NCBI GenBank assembly: GCA_019118465.1
Contig: DWYX01000026.1
Span: 1-64,000 of the forward strand
DNA from: Candidatus Limosilactobacillus faecipullorum
GTDB taxonomy: Bacteria; Bacillota; Bacilli; Lactobacillales; Lactobacillaceae
DNA: 64,000 nt
Direction of reading: 5' to 3'
Shown: piece after piece, positions 20,465 to 30,964 of the stretch
Position numbering within the stretch: the stretch's first letter is position 1
Layout: every line of letters starts with the position of its first letter
Position numbers and translations under genes: made by a program
Notes under the pieces: model-generated
Told to the model about the DNA's origin: nothing
Databases searched by the model: none
What the model saw: the letters and a program-made list of their open reading frames with translations, nothing else

Positions 20465-20690
20465 ATGATTCCGTGGAGTCAAGTAGGAGTTTCGTTCCCT
20501 GGCCAAGAGAGTTGGTGGTGCTGAGAACCAACGTAAAGCGTAACTGCGAATTACGCTCCATCCCAATAAAGAATCGCGGTCGGCCGCTGTATTGGCTAAG
20601 AGGTATGGGTAACCATACGAAACTGGGTGGTACCACGGAATCATTCGTCCCTCATCTGAGTAATTCAGGTGGGGGATTTTTTTATTTACA
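20465..20690 (+). promoter_or_regulatory. T-box riboswitch upstream of an NhaC-family transporter
   Basis: aagagagttggtggtgctgagaaccaac stem I elements; aaactgggtggtaccacgg T-box; terminator gtccctcatctgagtaattcaggtgggggattttttt. Confidence 0.85.
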
Positions 20691-20816
20691 ACGTTAAAAA
20701 AGAGAGGGGTAATTTTTATGCAAAAGGAGTGTTGGAGCGGACGAATTAGTGGTCGAAATCGATATTATTGCGGGGAATAATTGGCGGTCACTGATTACTA
20801 AAAGGAGAAAAATAGG

Positions 20817-22226
20817 ATGAGTAAGTTAAAAAATCGGGTCGAACCCGTCTTTAGTTTCACGGAAAGTGTCATTGTTTTAATTGTTATTTTGAGTTTGCTG
20901 GGCTTCTTGATTATCATCGAGCACCAAGAACCACAAGCTCCACTACTAATTGCTTTTGTTCTCTTAATGCTCTACGGCCGCATCCGGGGCTTTAAGTGGT
21001 CAACGATCATGGACGGGATGCGGACTGGGCTCCGGGCCGGGGTCGATCCGCTAGTGATTTTCTTGACGATCGGGGTCTTAATCGCCACTTGGATTTTCTC
21101 CGGGACGATCCCAACAATTATGTACTTTGGTTTTAAGATCATTTCGGTGAAGTTCTTCTTGCCAACGGTCTTTCTAGTTTGTACCTTAGTTGCCATTGCC
21201 TGTGGGAGTTCCTTTACCAGTGTTTCCACGATGGGGATTGCTTTTATCGGGATTGCGGCAATTTTGCACATTAACCTTGGTTTAGCGGCCGGGGCGATTG
21301 TTTCCGGGGCTTTCTGTGGGGCGAATATTTCGCCGCTTTCCGGGACAACAAACTTGGCGGCTTCGACTGGGCAAATTGATATCTACCGTCACATTCGGGC
21401 CTTACTCTGGACGGATTTGCCAGCCTGGGCAGTTTCGCTAGTCTTCTTTACGGTTACCGGTTTGAATGCTAAGACGGCAAGTCTGGCTGCCATTCACAAG
21501 ATGATGCAAGGCTTGAACCAAGGTTTTTGGATTTCACCAATTACTTTATTACCAGTTTTGCTGCTGATCATTTTAGCCTTCTTTAAAGTCCCGGCGATTC
21601 CTTCCTTGGGGTTAGGGGCCATGTTTGCGATTGCTTTAGGTTGGTTACACGATCCAACGACGACGATTAGTAAGATTAGTAACTTAATTATGAATGGTTA
21701 CGTTGCCCACACCCCAAACAAGACGATCAACGTTTTGCTTTCAAAGGGTGGAATTAGTAGTATGTTAACCTCAGAAGCCTTGATTATCTTTGCTTTAACG
21801 CTTGGGGGCCTGCTGATTAAGTTTAAAATCATCAGTGTTATCATTGAATTGATTGAAGCTAAAGTGAAGGGGGCTGGTGGTTTAACGGTCGCCACTGCCT
21901 TAACTTGTATTGGGGTTAACCTTCTAGTTGGGGAACACTACTTGGCCATTATTTTACCAGGGGAATCCTTTAAGGAAGCTTTTGATCACCATGATTTGCC
22001 ACGGCAATGCATGACTCGGATTTTGAATGATGCCGGAGCAGCCGTTAATGCGATTGTGCCTTGGAGTGTTTCCGGGGTCTTCATCGCAACAACCTTGCAA
22101 GTCTCGACAATGGCCTACATTCCATTCGCTGTCTTCCCAACGATTGTCACGATTGCCTGCGTCATTGCTGGCTTTTCTACTCGCGCCAATCGGGCCACTC
22201 GAGCAGATGAGTTGGTGATGAACTAA
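20817..22226 (+). CDS. NhaC family antiporter/transporter
   Basis: Multi-TM protein, GAFCGANISPLSGTTNLAAS. Confidence 0.85.
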   Translation: MSKLKNRVEPVFSFTESVIVLIVILSLLGFLIIIEHQEPQAPLLIAFVLLMLYGRIRGFKWSTIMDGMRTGLRAGVDPLVIFLTIGVLIATWIFSGTIPTIMYFGFKIISVKFFLPTVFLVCTLVAIACGSSFTSVSTMGIAFIGIAAILHINLGLAAGAIVSGAFCGANISPLSGTTNLAASTGQIDIYRHIRALLWTDLPAWAVSLVFFTVTGLNAKTASLAAIHKMMQGLNQGFWISPITLLPVLLLIILAFFKVPAIPSLGLGAMFAIALGWLHDPTTTISKISNLIMNGYVAHTPNKTINVLLSKGGISSMLTSEALIIFALTLGGLLIKFKIISVIIELIEAKVKGAGGLTVATALTCIGVNLLVGEHYLAIILPGESFKEAFDHHDLPRQCMTRILNDAGAAVNAIVPWSVSGVFIATTLQVSTMAYIPFAVFPTIVTIACVIAGFSTRANRATRADELVMN

Positions 22227-22598
22227 AAGTTTTAGTTTAAGTTCGAGGCCGCTAGCTCGTTTTGAGCATGGTTGAGCTAAAAATATCATCCAAAGGAAGT
22301 TGGACTAATTGTCAGCTTCCTTTTTTACTGTATTAAGATTAAATTTAAGCGAGTCAATCTGGTTTTTGAAATTTATACAAAATGGGAAAGTAGCAAACTT
22401 ATGAATTGAAATTTTGTTTTAAAATTATCGAAAAATTGAGCATGATTCTTTGATGAAATGCTTTCTTTCGCTACAATTAAGAGGTCGGTAAGGCTACAAA
22501 AAGCTAATTTGATCAGCTTTTTTGATAACCGTTCAGCAAATTGGACCGTATCAATTTTCAAAAAGGTTGACTTTTTGGCAAAATGCTTTATCATGATA

Positions 22599-22624
22599 AT
22601 CGTAAATTGCTTGAGATTTACGAT
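22599..22624. promoter_or_regulatory. Operator-like inverted repeat in the phosphoketolase promoter
   Basis: ATCGTAAAT-8nt-ATTTACGAT, just downstream of ttgact-N16-tatcat. Confidence 0.45.
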
Positions 22625-22679
22625 GCGTTAAAGTCAAACACGTAGTTATTTCTTTACACAAAAAGGAGTGTTAAATTAA

Positions 22680-25079
22680 ATGGCAGTAGATTACGATTCC
22701 AAGGCATACTTGGAAAATGTTGATGCTTACTGGCGTGCTGCTAACTACCTTTCAGTTGGTACGCTTTTCTTGATGCACAATCCATTGTTACGTCGGGAAT
22801 TAAAGGCTGAAGATGTTAAGCCTAAGCCAATTGGTCACTGGGGTACGATTGTTCCTCAAAACTTCATTTACGCCCACTTAAACCGGGTTATCAAGAAGTA
22901 TGGGGTTAAGATGTTCTACATCGAAGGTTCTGGTCACGGTGGTCAAGTTATGGTTAACAACTCATACCTTGACGGCTCATACACTGAACTCTACCCAGAA
23001 ATTACCCAAGACGAAGAAGGGATGGCAAAGCTCTTCAAGCACTTCTCCTTCCCAGGTGGAACTGCTTCACACGCTGCTCCTGAAACTCCAGGTTCCCTTC
23101 ACGAAGGTGGGGAATTGGGTTACGCCCTTTCTCATGGTGTTGGGGCAATCTTAGACAACCCAGAACAAATTGCCGCTGTTGAAATTGGTGACGGAGAATT
23201 CGAAACTGGCCCATTGGCTGCTTCATGGTTCTCTAATCGTTTCATCAACCCAGTTACTGATGGTGCAGTATTGCCAATCATTCAAGTTAACGGGTTCAAG
23301 ATTTCTAACCCAACGATGATTTCTCGGATGAGCGATGAAGAAGTTACGAAGTACTTTGAAGGTCTTGGTTGGAAGCCTTACTTCGTTTCTGCTTACAAGG
23401 ACGGCGAATTTGACGGTCTTAAGGACCACATGGAAGTCCACGAAGAAATGGCTAAGGTTATGGACAAGGCCATCGAAGAAATCCAAGCTATCCAAAAGCA
23501 AGCTCGTGAAAACAACGATGGTTCAATGGCTCAATGGCCAGTTATTGTCTTCCGAGTACCTAAGGGTTGGACTGGTCCTACAAAGGATCTTGATGGTAAC
23601 CCAATCGAAAACTCATTCCGTGCTCACCAAATTCCTATTCCGGTTGCTCAAGATGCAATGGAACACAAGGACATGTTGGTAGACTGGATGAAGTCCTACA
23701 AGCCAGAAGAACTCTTTGATGAAAATGGTTACCCAGTTGCTGCTGTTTTAGCTAACGTTCCAGCTGCTGACTTGCGGATGGCAATGAACCCTGAAACAAA
23801 CGGTGGGGCTAACCAAAAGGCGCTTCGGATGCCAAACTACCGTGACTTTGCGGTTGACGTCAAGGATCACGGTACTGAAAAGCACCAAGACATGATCGAA
23901 TGGGGTAAGTACATCGCTAAGATGATGGAACTTAACCCTAACAACTTCCGTGGTTTCGGTCCAGACGAATCCAAGTCTAATCGTCTTTACGCAGCTCTTG
24001 ATGGCTCCAAGCGGACTTGGACGGCTTCAGTTCACGAACCAAACGATGAAGACTTGGCAGTAGACGGTCGGATCATTGATTCTCAACTTTCCGAACACCA
24101 AGCTGAAGGGTTCCTTGAAGGTTACACTTTGACTGGTCGTCACGGTTACTTTGCAACGTACGAATCATTTGGTCGGGTTGTTGACTCCATGCTTACGCAA
24201 CACATGAAGTGGATGCGGAAGGCTAAGGAACAATACTGGCGGAATGATTACCCAGCATTGACTTTCGTTGATACTTCAACGGTCTTCCAACAAGACCACA
24301 ACGGTTACACTCACCAAGATCCAGGTCTGTTGACTCACCTTTACGAAAAGGAACGTCCAGATATGATCGGTGAATACTTGCCAGCTGACACCAACACGCT
24401 GTTGGCAGTTTCTGACAAGATCTTCCGTGAAAAGGAAAAGATCAACGTCTTAGTTACTTCCAAGCACCCACGGCTTCAATGGTTCTCCATTGATGAAGCT
24501 ACTGAATTAGTAGCTAATGGTCTTGGTTACGTTGACTGGGCTTCTACTGACCAAGGTGCAGAACCAGATGTTGTCTTTGCTGCTTCTGGTACTGAACCTA
24601 CTGAAGAAGTTTTCGCTGCAGTTGAATTATTGCACGATGCCTTCCCAGAATTGAAGATCCGGGTTATCAACGTGGTTGACGTTATGAAGATGATGACGCT
24701 TGACAAGAACCCTGACGGGATGTCAGATGAAGAATTTGACCGTTACTTCACTGCCGACAAGCCAGTTGTCTTTGCATGGCACGGTTTCCGTGACATGATG
24801 CAAAGTCTCTTCTTCCCACGTCACAACCGCAACGTTCACATCCACAGTTACATCGAAAACGGGGACATCACGACTCCATTTGACATGCGGGTATTGAACG
24901 AACTTGACCGGTACCACTTGGCTAAGGACGCAATCCTTAACATCAAGGGTTACGAACAAAAGGGTGCTGCCTTCGCTCAAAAGATGGATGACATGGTTGC
25001 AAAGCACAACCACTACATCCGGACTTACGGTGATGACATGCCTGAAGTTAGCGAATGGTCCTGGAAGGGTCTTAAGTAA
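22680..25079 (+). CDS. xfp: Xylulose-5-phosphate/fructose-6-phosphate phosphoketolase
   Basis: 799 aa; [47 protein letters not shown]. Confidence 0.98.
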   Translation: MAVDYDSKAYLENVDAYWRAANYLSVGTLFLMHNPLLRRELKAEDVKPKPIGHWGTIVPQNFIYAHLNRVIKKYGVKMFYIEGSGHGGQVMVNNSYLDGSYTELYPEITQDEEGMAKLFKHFSFPGGTASHAAPETPGSLHEGGELGYALSHGVGAILDNPEQIAAVEIGDGEFETGPLAASWFSNRFINPVTDGAVLPIIQVNGFKISNPTMISRMSDEEVTKYFEGLGWKPYFVSAYKDGEFDGLKDHMEVHEEMAKVMDKAIEEIQAIQKQARENNDGSMAQWPVIVFRVPKGWTGPTKDLDGNPIENSFRAHQIPIPVAQDAMEHKDMLVDWMKSYKPEELFDENGYPVAAVLANVPAADLRMAMNPETNGGANQKALRMPNYRDFAVDVKDHGTEKHQDMIEWGKYIAKMMELNPNNFRGFGPDESKSNRLYAALDGSKRTWTASVHEPNDEDLAVDGRIIDSQLSEHQAEGFLEGYTLTGRHGYFATYESFGRVVDSMLTQHMKWMRKAKEQYWRNDYPALTFVDTSTVFQQDHNGYTHQDPGLLTHLYEKERPDMIGEYLPADTNTLLAVSDKIFREKEKINVLVTSKHPRLQWFSIDEATELVANGLGYVDWASTDQGAEPDVVFAASGTEPTEEVFAAVELLHDAFPELKIRVINVVDVMKMMTLDKNPDGMSDEEFDRYFTADKPVVFAWHGFRDMMQSLFFPRHNRNVHIHSYIENGDITTPFDMRVLNELDRYHLAKDAILNIKGYEQKGAAFAQKMDDMVAKHNHYIRTYGDDMPEVSEWSWKGLK

Positions 25080-25112
25080 TAACTATTGACAAACGCGTCA
25101 TAAATAACTAAC

Positions 25113-25152
25113 AAAAAAGGGCTCTGCGCTGGATGGCGCAGGCCCTTTTTGC
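25113..25152. terminator. Terminator
   Basis: aaaaaagggctctgcgctggatggcgcaggcccttttt. Confidence 0.85.
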
Positions 25153-25159
25153 GTACAGA

Positions 25160-25903
25160 TTATTTTAGAAATTCCGTAACGGTTTGCATAATTGTTGGTA
25201 ATTTTGATCCTTCTAACCGGTGATGCTCCCCTTCAAGTAGGTAGAGTTTACTGTTTGGTAAGATCACGTTGTACTTCCGGGAGGCTTCCGGCGAAACGAT
25301 CTCATCAGCTAAGCCGTGAATGATAAGGGCTGGACCGGTAAAGTGTTGAGCGGTCTCATAAATTGGCAGGAGCTGAGCTGTTCGGAAATATTGACCACTT
25401 ACAACCCGATCGTGGACGGGAACTTGGAGGGGAATGTGATTTGAATCATAGGTGCTCCCTTGGCAAATTCCTTGGAGGGCATCATCCTTAAGCGTCGCAG
25501 CTGGGGCTAACAAAACTAGCTTCTTAATGATGTCCCGGTAGTAACCAGCGAGCATGGATGCGACAACGCCACCTTGGGAGTGACCGATTAAAGTAATGTC
25601 TTTTGCACCAAGCTGAGTGCGAGCATAGTCGATAATTGCCATGCCGTCTAAGAGTTCTCCAAGAACTGTCATCTCATGATACCGACCATCACTATCGCCG
25701 CAACCAGCGAAATCAAAGCGTAGGGTTGGAATCCCAGCTCGGTTTAAGTAGTGGGATAGGTCGTAGAGTAGTTCACCCTTCTCACGACCCCGGTTTCCTT
25801 GAAAACCGTGCATCAAAATAGCAATTTTTTGGTTTTGTAAATGGTCGGTGCCTTCGAGAACGCCTCGGAGGGTTAGGCCTTCACGTGTTACAGTTACATC
25901 CAT
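25160..25903 (-). CDS. Alpha/beta hydrolase, feruloyl/cinnamoyl-esterase-like
   Basis: HGFQGNRGREKGELL..FDFAGCGDSDGRY..GHSQGGVVASMLAG; pattern recalled from lactobacillar feruloyl esterases. Confidence 0.8.
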   Translation of the reverse strand: MDVTVTREGLTLRGVLEGTDHLQNQKIAILMHGFQGNRGREKGELLYDLSHYLNRAGIPTLRFDFAGCGDSDGRYHEMTVLGELLDGMAIIDYARTQLGAKDITLIGHSQGGVVASMLAGYYRDIIKKLVLLAPAATLKDDALQGICQGSTYDSNHIPLQVPVHDRVVSGQYFRTAQLLPIYETAQHFTGPALIIHGLADEIVSPEASRKYNVILPNSKLYLLEGEHHRLEGSKLPTIMQTVTEFLK

Positions 25904-26019
25904 TCTTTTCACCTCAAATTAATTAATATCTACATTGTACCGGAAAAATAATTGACACCGCTACCATTGAAAATGGATAATTAACTTAGGAAGAAGGACA
26001 CTATCGAAAGGAGTAGGGT

Positions 26020-26334
26020 ATGCTAATTACTACAACAGAACGAATCCCGGGCCATGAATACGAAGTGCTGGGGGAAGTTTTTGGGGTAACGACCCAATCT
26101 CGAAATATGGTTAGTGATATTGGGGCCGGCTTAAAGAGTCTCGTTGGTGGGGAAGTTCGTGAATACACGAAAATGTTGCAGGCTTCCCGGGAAGAAGCGA
26201 TTGAGCGGCTACGACAAGAAGCGCAGGCAAAAGGGGCGGATGCGGTAGTTATGATGCGTTTTGATTCGGGTTCAATCGCTGGTGATATGCAGTCAGTGGT
26301 GGCTTACGGAACCGCCGTGAAGTTTACGGATTGA
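26020..26334 (+). CDS. YbjQ/UPF0145 family protein
   Basis: [27 protein letters not shown]...[14 protein letters not shown]. Confidence 0.88.
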   Translation: MLITTTERIPGHEYEVLGEVFGVTTQSRNMVSDIGAGLKSLVGGEVREYTKMLQASREEAIERLRQEAQAKGADAVVMMRFDSGSIAGDMQSVVAYGTAVKFTD

Positions 26335-26509
26335 TCGTTCAGTGATTTTTGGCAACTAGGTTGAAAGTTCTTCTTTCTGCCTAGTTGTTTTTGATCTAGA
26401 ACAATTTTGGGGCTTAACTCTAAAAATATTCGGTTCTTACTTGACTGATGCCGAATTTCTGGTATAGTATCTTTTGGTTTGTTGCTTAGAACCGAAAGGT
26501 GGTTAATTT

Positions 26510-27484
26510 ATGCCAACATTTGATTACGATGACATCCAACTAATTCCTAACAAGTGCATTATCAAAAGCCGGAAGGAAGCTGACCCGAGTGTCCAATTTG
26601 GTCCCCGGCGCTTTAAAATTCCGGTAGTGCCCGCCAACATGGCAAGTGTGATTGATGCAGGCTTGGCGGAATGGTTAGCGACCAATGGTTACTACTACGT
26701 TATGCACCGCTTTAATCCAGAAAGCCGGGCGGATTTCATTGCTCGAATGCACGAGAAAGGGCTTTTTGCCTCAATTTCCGTTGGAATTAAGGATGCGGAA
26801 TATGAGTTTATTGACCAGCTGAAGGCCAAGCAACTGGTTCCGGAATACATTACGATCGATGTGGCTCACGGGCACTCGGATTTCGTGATCCAAATGATTA
26901 AGTATATTAAAGAGCAACTACCAACGGTCTTCTTAACCGCCGGTAACGTTGCGACCCCGGAAGCTGTACGGGACCTTGAAAATGCGGGAGCGGACGCAAC
27001 CAAGGTTGGGGTTGGCCCAGGTAAGGCCTGCATCACGAAGCTAAAGACCGGGTTTGGGACCGGGGGTTGGCAACTTGATGCTTTGCGTTTATGTAGTAAA
27101 ACAGCCCGTAAACCCTTAATTGCCGATGGTGGGATTCGTCATAATGGTGATATTGCTAAATCAGTCCGCTTTGGGGCTAGCATGGTAATGATTGGCTCCC
27201 TACTAGCGGGACATCAAGAATCACCAGGCCATGTGATTACGATTGATGGGAAGCAATATAAACAGTACTGGGGCTCCGCTTCTGAAGTTCAAAAGGGCGC
27301 TTACCGGAACGTGGAAGGTAAGCAAATGCTAGTGCCTTACCGGGGTTCAATCAAGGATACCCTCCAAGAAATGGAAGAAGACTTGCAGTCCGCAATCTCC
27401 TATGCTGGGGGACGTGATTTAGAATCCTTAACAAAGGTTGACTATGTAGTGGTTAAGAATTCAATTTTGAATGGTGATTATTAA
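26510..27484 (+). CDS. guaC: GMP reductase
   Basis: [36 protein letters not shown]. Confidence 0.95.
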   Translation: MPTFDYDDIQLIPNKCIIKSRKEADPSVQFGPRRFKIPVVPANMASVIDAGLAEWLATNGYYYVMHRFNPESRADFIARMHEKGLFASISVGIKDAEYEFIDQLKAKQLVPEYITIDVAHGHSDFVIQMIKYIKEQLPTVFLTAGNVATPEAVRDLENAGADATKVGVGPGKACITKLKTGFGTGGWQLDALRLCSKTARKPLIADGGIRHNGDIAKSVRFGASMVMIGSLLAGHQESPGHVITIDGKQYKQYWGSASEVQKGAYRNVEGKQMLVPYRGSIKDTLQEMEEDLQSAISYAGGRDLESLTKVDYVVVKNSILNGDY

Positions 27485-27490
27485 AAAGAT

Positions 27491-27729
27491 GAGGTCGGGG
27501 GAAACCGGCTCGACGGCCTGACAAGGAGAACGAAGGTTGTTTAGTAAGAATCGTGCTTTCGTTCGAGCTTATCCGCTAAGGCTGCGGTTTGGCGTTTGTG
27601 AGGTCAAGCAGGATCGTGCCGACTGGAGGAAAGGCAATGTTCACTTGACTGCCTCGACCGTAGTTTCTGTGTAATGTTCGAAGATACTAGAAAGGCTGGG
27701 AAGAAACACAAGTCTCTTCCCAGCCTTTT
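27491..27729. repeat. Dispersed intergenic repeat family, copy C (inverted relative to A and B)
   Basis: Reverse complement aligns with copies A and B; ends in terminator-like ggctgggaagaaacacaagtctcttcccagcc. Confidence 0.9.
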
Positions 27730-27745
27730 AACTATCCGCAAGAAT

Positions 27746-27901
27746 TTATTTTTCTTTGATAATGTCATAAATACTATAGCCTAACCAGACAAGCCAGATA
27801 ACTAATACATCGTAGTGTTTTAGCTGCCAGGCTCTGATACTAAGGATAATAAAAATTATTATAATTATATAAGTGGAAGGCTTTTTTAAGTGATTTTTCA
27901 T
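27746..27901 (-). CDS. Putative bacteriocin immunity-like small membrane protein (module 1)
   Basis: MKNHLKKPSTYIIIIIFIILSIRAWQLKHYDVLVIWLVWLGYSIYDIIKEK; close paralog of the 30796-30960 product; gaggtt RBS before ATG at 27901. Confidence 0.65.
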   Translation of the reverse strand: MKNHLKKPSTYIIIIIFIILSIRAWQLKHYDVLVIWLVWLGYSIYDIIKEK

Positions 27902-27973
27902 AGATATAACCTCGATGAAGATAGCCATAAAGAAGATAATTTTTACTGGCTAATTCGGTTGATTATTTCAAAA

Positions 27974-28117
27974 TTAACGAATGTGTAGGTATTTTTTGAA
28001 ATCTTTAATGACTTGAGCGCCAACGTTCCTATTAAAAGGAAATGGGTGAAATGCAGATTCAGATTTGCCACCAAAAATGCGCTTTAATTTTGTGGGAGTG
28101 ATAACTTTCTTACGCAA
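27974..28117 (-). CDS. Double-glycine-leader peptide (pheromone or bacteriocin precursor), module 1
   Basis: TTG start after aaaggag; MRKKVITPTKLKRIFGG|KSESAFHPFPFNRNVGAQVIKDFKKYLHIR. Confidence 0.6.
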   Translation of the reverse strand: MRKKVITPTKLKRIFGGKSESAFHPFPFNRNVGAQVIKDFKKYLHIR

Positions 28118-28146
28118 AACGATAATCTCCTTTCTGAACTGGTTTG

Positions 28147-28184
28147 AGTATAGTAGTAGAGAAAATAAAAAAGTTGAAAATGTC
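28147..28184 (-). promoter_or_regulatory. Module 1 promoter: GACATTTTCAACTT-N18-TATACT
   Basis: Same architecture and exact 18-bp spacing as at 31154-31191. Confidence 0.6.
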
Positions 28185-28212
28185 GTCAATCGTTAAATTT
28201 CAATCTTGAAAA

Positions 28213-28959
28213 TTAGTTACTAGCTGTTATTAGCTTTTTAACTTGATGATATTTAGCTAAAGGGAAGGTGCAACTGTAATCTTCTGGAAAGTAAATTAAG
28301 CGCTGTTTAAAGTCAACGGCTTTGATTTTTTTTGGATTGATCAGAAACGACTTGTGAATTCTAATGAGTTCAGGGTAATCAGCGGCCAATTGGCCTATTT
28401 TGCCATAAAATTCATACATTATTTGTTTCCCATAGAGAATAATTTTGTGAGGTGTTGTTGATGTCTCGAGAAAATAGATGGAAGTAAGATCGACTAAGAT
28501 TGTTCGCGCACCAATCGTGAGTTTTAAATGGCGGCTTGGCTGGGGAGTCTGGTCAATTGCGGTTGTTCGGTTTAATGAATCTAAGATCCCTTTAATTTGT
28601 GCATCCTCGGTTTTATTATCTTTAACAATATAATTAAGTGGTGAAATTTGGCGTTTGAGAGTTTCGATTGCTAGCTCCTGATGGGAGGTAATAAAGACAA
28701 TTTGGGCAAATTTATTTTGTTGACGGATTTTTTGAGCAATTTCAATTCCGTTAAAACTGCTTTTGAGGTCAATGTCCAGAAAATAAAGACTATTTGTTGT
28801 TAGGTGTGTATCTAAATAATGAATGATATCTTGAGCGTTTGAAGCACTTAGAACTAAATTCATATCATAATTATTAATCATAATCCAGTTTTTAATAACT
28901 GATGTATAGTGCTTTAACAAGATGCTTTCATCTTCGCAAATAAAAACCGGCAGGGTCAT
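28213..28959 (-). CDS. AgrA/PlnC-type LytTR response regulator (module 1)
   Basis: ICEDE..YFLDIDL..FITSHQE receiver; LytTR (RIHKSFLINPKKIKAVDFKQRLIYFPED). Confidence 0.92.
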   Translation of the reverse strand: MTLPVFICEDESILLKHYTSVIKNWIMINNYDMNLVLSASNAQDIIHYLDTHLTTNSLYFLDIDLKSSFNGIEIAQKIRQQNKFAQIVFITSHQELAIETLKRQISPLNYIVKDNKTEDAQIKGILDSLNRTTAIDQTPQPSRHLKLTIGARTILVDLTSIYFLETSTTPHKIILYGKQIMYEFYGKIGQLAADYPELIRIHKSFLINPKKIKAVDFKQRLIYFPEDYSCTFPLAKYHQVKKLITASN

Positions 28960-30227
28960 TGCAATTCCTCCTTGGAGATGATTAGGCTAGTCCCGAAAAT
29001 TCCATCTTCAATGTAATGGGTAAGTTCAAGGTGTGGGGATGCTCTTACAATTTCGTTAACAGTGTTCAGTCCTAGACCTTGATGTTGGTTTTTTTTACTA
29101 TAACCCTCTTGACGCATTAAATTTAGAGGTGGTAGTTTGCCTGAGTATGAATTCTCAATGATGATCTCATAAGTTTGTGCATTAATAAAGAGAATCCTTA
29201 GTTTTTTGTCAGTTGATGAAATCGCAGCTTCAATTGCATTGTCGATCAAGATTCCCAGAATGCGAACGAGCTTAACATCAGCTAAATTAAAATCAGAAAT
29301 GGGCTGTAGACATTCAAAATGAGGAGTAAGCCCTTGTTGCTTAGCTAATAAAAGTTTAGCGATGATGATTGCTTTGATGGCATCACGCTTTATATTGCTA
29401 GCTTGGGCAAAAGAGCTGAAGCTGTTATCGAGTATATGATGGGAATAATCTATAACTTCATTAAGATAGGCCTGATTAAGCGTTTTAGACGTAGTTTGTA
29501 AACCAAGAAGGAGATTTTTGTAATCGTGTCTAAATTTTCTGAGTTTGCGATAATTAGCTTCGATTTCTTTGGTATAGATCATCATCATTTTCATTTGTTC
29601 CTGTAAATGCCAAAGCTCGGTTCGTTCCCGATTTTTGCGGATGAAAACGTAAGTTAGTAAAGTGCTAAAGGTAAATTGACTAATTAGCACAAAGAGCATA
29701 AATAATTGGAATTTTCCAAGAAGGCTGAAATTTCGCAGAATTTCGGAAAATATCAGTGAAAAAAGCATAAAAATTAGGAGTTGGATGCAAATGATGTTTT
29801 TATCAGTGGGGGTTAAAGTGTAATGCCGATAAATAGCTTTAATGATATAGGCAATGGTAACCGTAAGGCACCAAGTTATAACGGTGTAACATACCACGAA
29901 TGTTATCTGATGATAAGAAGGGCGATTTAATTGAAGATTAAATAGTTTTAAAAGAATAGAACTCGTTAGGAAGGGGATAACCTCATAAAGAATCAATGCT
30001 GTTGTAATCATTAAGGCATCATCGGTTTTAGTAATAGTTGAGTTTTGCCAAGTGGACCACTTTGGAATGACAATAACAAGTATTAAACCAATGATTCCTA
30101 GGGGAACGTTGGAAACTAAAATTAGTGCTAACGGGAAACCAATGGCAACTAAGAAAGCAAAGTACATTCTTTTGCTATTAGTAGTTAAGATTTGAATGAT
30201 GGATACTAGTAACCAAAAATCAAACAA
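28956..30227 (-). CDS. AgrC/PlnB-type (HPK10-like) sensor histidine kinase (module 1); start uncertain
   Basis: FRHDYKNLLLGLQ H-box; ILIDNAIEAA N-box; GLGLNTVNEI. Confidence 0.92.
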   Translation of the reverse strand: MFDFWLLVSIIQILTTNSKRMYFAFLVAIGFPLALILVSNVPLGIIGLILVIVIPKWSTWQNSTITKTDDALMITTALILYEVIPFLTSSILLKLFNLQLNRPSYHQITFVVCYTVITWCLTVTIAYIIKAIYRHYTLTPTDKNIICIQLLIFMLFSLIFSEILRNFSLLGKFQLFMLFVLISQFTFSTLLTYVFIRKNRERTELWHLQEQMKMMMIYTKEIEANYRKLRKFRHDYKNLLLGLQTTSKTLNQAYLNEVIDYSHHILDNSFSSFAQASNIKRDAIKAIIIAKLLLAKQQGLTPHFECLQPISDFNLADVKLVRILGILIDNAIEAAISSTDKKLRILFINAQTYEIIIENSYSGKLPPLNLMRQEGYSKKNQHQGLGLNTVNEIVRASPHLELTHYIEDGIFGTSLIISKEELQ

Positions 30228-30795
30228 TTCTAAAAGATATAGTGTTAACGGTGAAAGAACAAAAATATTATCAACATCCTAGCGTTATAATTTCAATTGT
30301 ATTGTAACAAAGATGTCAATAAATTGATAATGTGAACTATTTGTCGCTTGAATCAAGATCCAAAATTGATGCACCGCAACTCGTTGCTTGTTCTTCAAAT
30401 TAAACATAAAGGCATCACTTTCGATGGTTAGGTGTTTAGGAACCTTTGGCTTTTCGTTTAGCCGCCCAAGATATTCAGTCCTTAATTAAGTACCTGCTTA
30501 AAAACAACTTCTTCAATCTCAAAAAACTACCAACTTTGCCTTGAGTTCTGTGATAAAACTGTCCATGGGAGAGAACTGCCTTTGCTTGTATTTTACAAGG
30601 CTACCGGTCTGCTCCTTTTTTTCAAATCGGTCTAGAAAAGGAATACATAACTAGCAGGGAAAAAACTTTTTTACTGGTTACCTTGAAGTTGATGCCAAGC
30701 TAGAAGAGTCCGAGAAAGTTTTCTCCCGCCTGATTTCTTTAACGATAGTAAAAAGCCCCAGCTTTGCAGATTACATCAAAACTAGGGTGAATCTA

Positions 30796-30960
30796 TTAAT
30801 TGAACTTTTCTTTAACAAGGTCGTAGATGCTATAACCTAACCATCCAAGCCAAATAACTAATACGTCGTAATGTTTGAGTTGCCAGGCTCGGATACTAAG
30901 AACCAAAAATATTAACAAAATATAGGTATTAGGATTCTTAAAATAGTTTTTCATATTCAT
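30796..30960 (-). CDS. Putative bacteriocin immunity-like small membrane protein (module 2)
   Basis: MNMKNYFKNPNTYILLIFLVLSIRAWQLKHYDVLVIWLGWLGYSIYDLVKEKFN; 4-bp gap from the bacteriocin stop codon. Confidence 0.65.
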   Translation of the reverse strand: MNMKNYFKNPNTYILLIFLVLSIRAWQLKHYDVLVIWLGWLGYSIYDLVKEKFN

Positions 30961-30964
30961 TAAA

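Noticed and set aside
20448-20697. Small ORFs on both strands over the T-box upstream of nhaC
   Set aside because: The region is explained by T-box secondary structure and terminator
22373-22594. 73-aa minus-strand ORF upstream of phosphoketolase
   Set aside because: No RBS or recognisable motif; overlaps the probable promoter region
22900-23682. Alternate-frame ORFs inside phosphoketolase (22900-23154, 23335-23682)
   Set aside because: Shadow ORFs of a highly conserved, codon-biased gene
30330-30790. Intergenic stretch between the two bacteriocin modules considered as a transposase remnant
   Set aside because: No readable conserved transposase motif or clear terminal inverted repeats; only called decayed spacer
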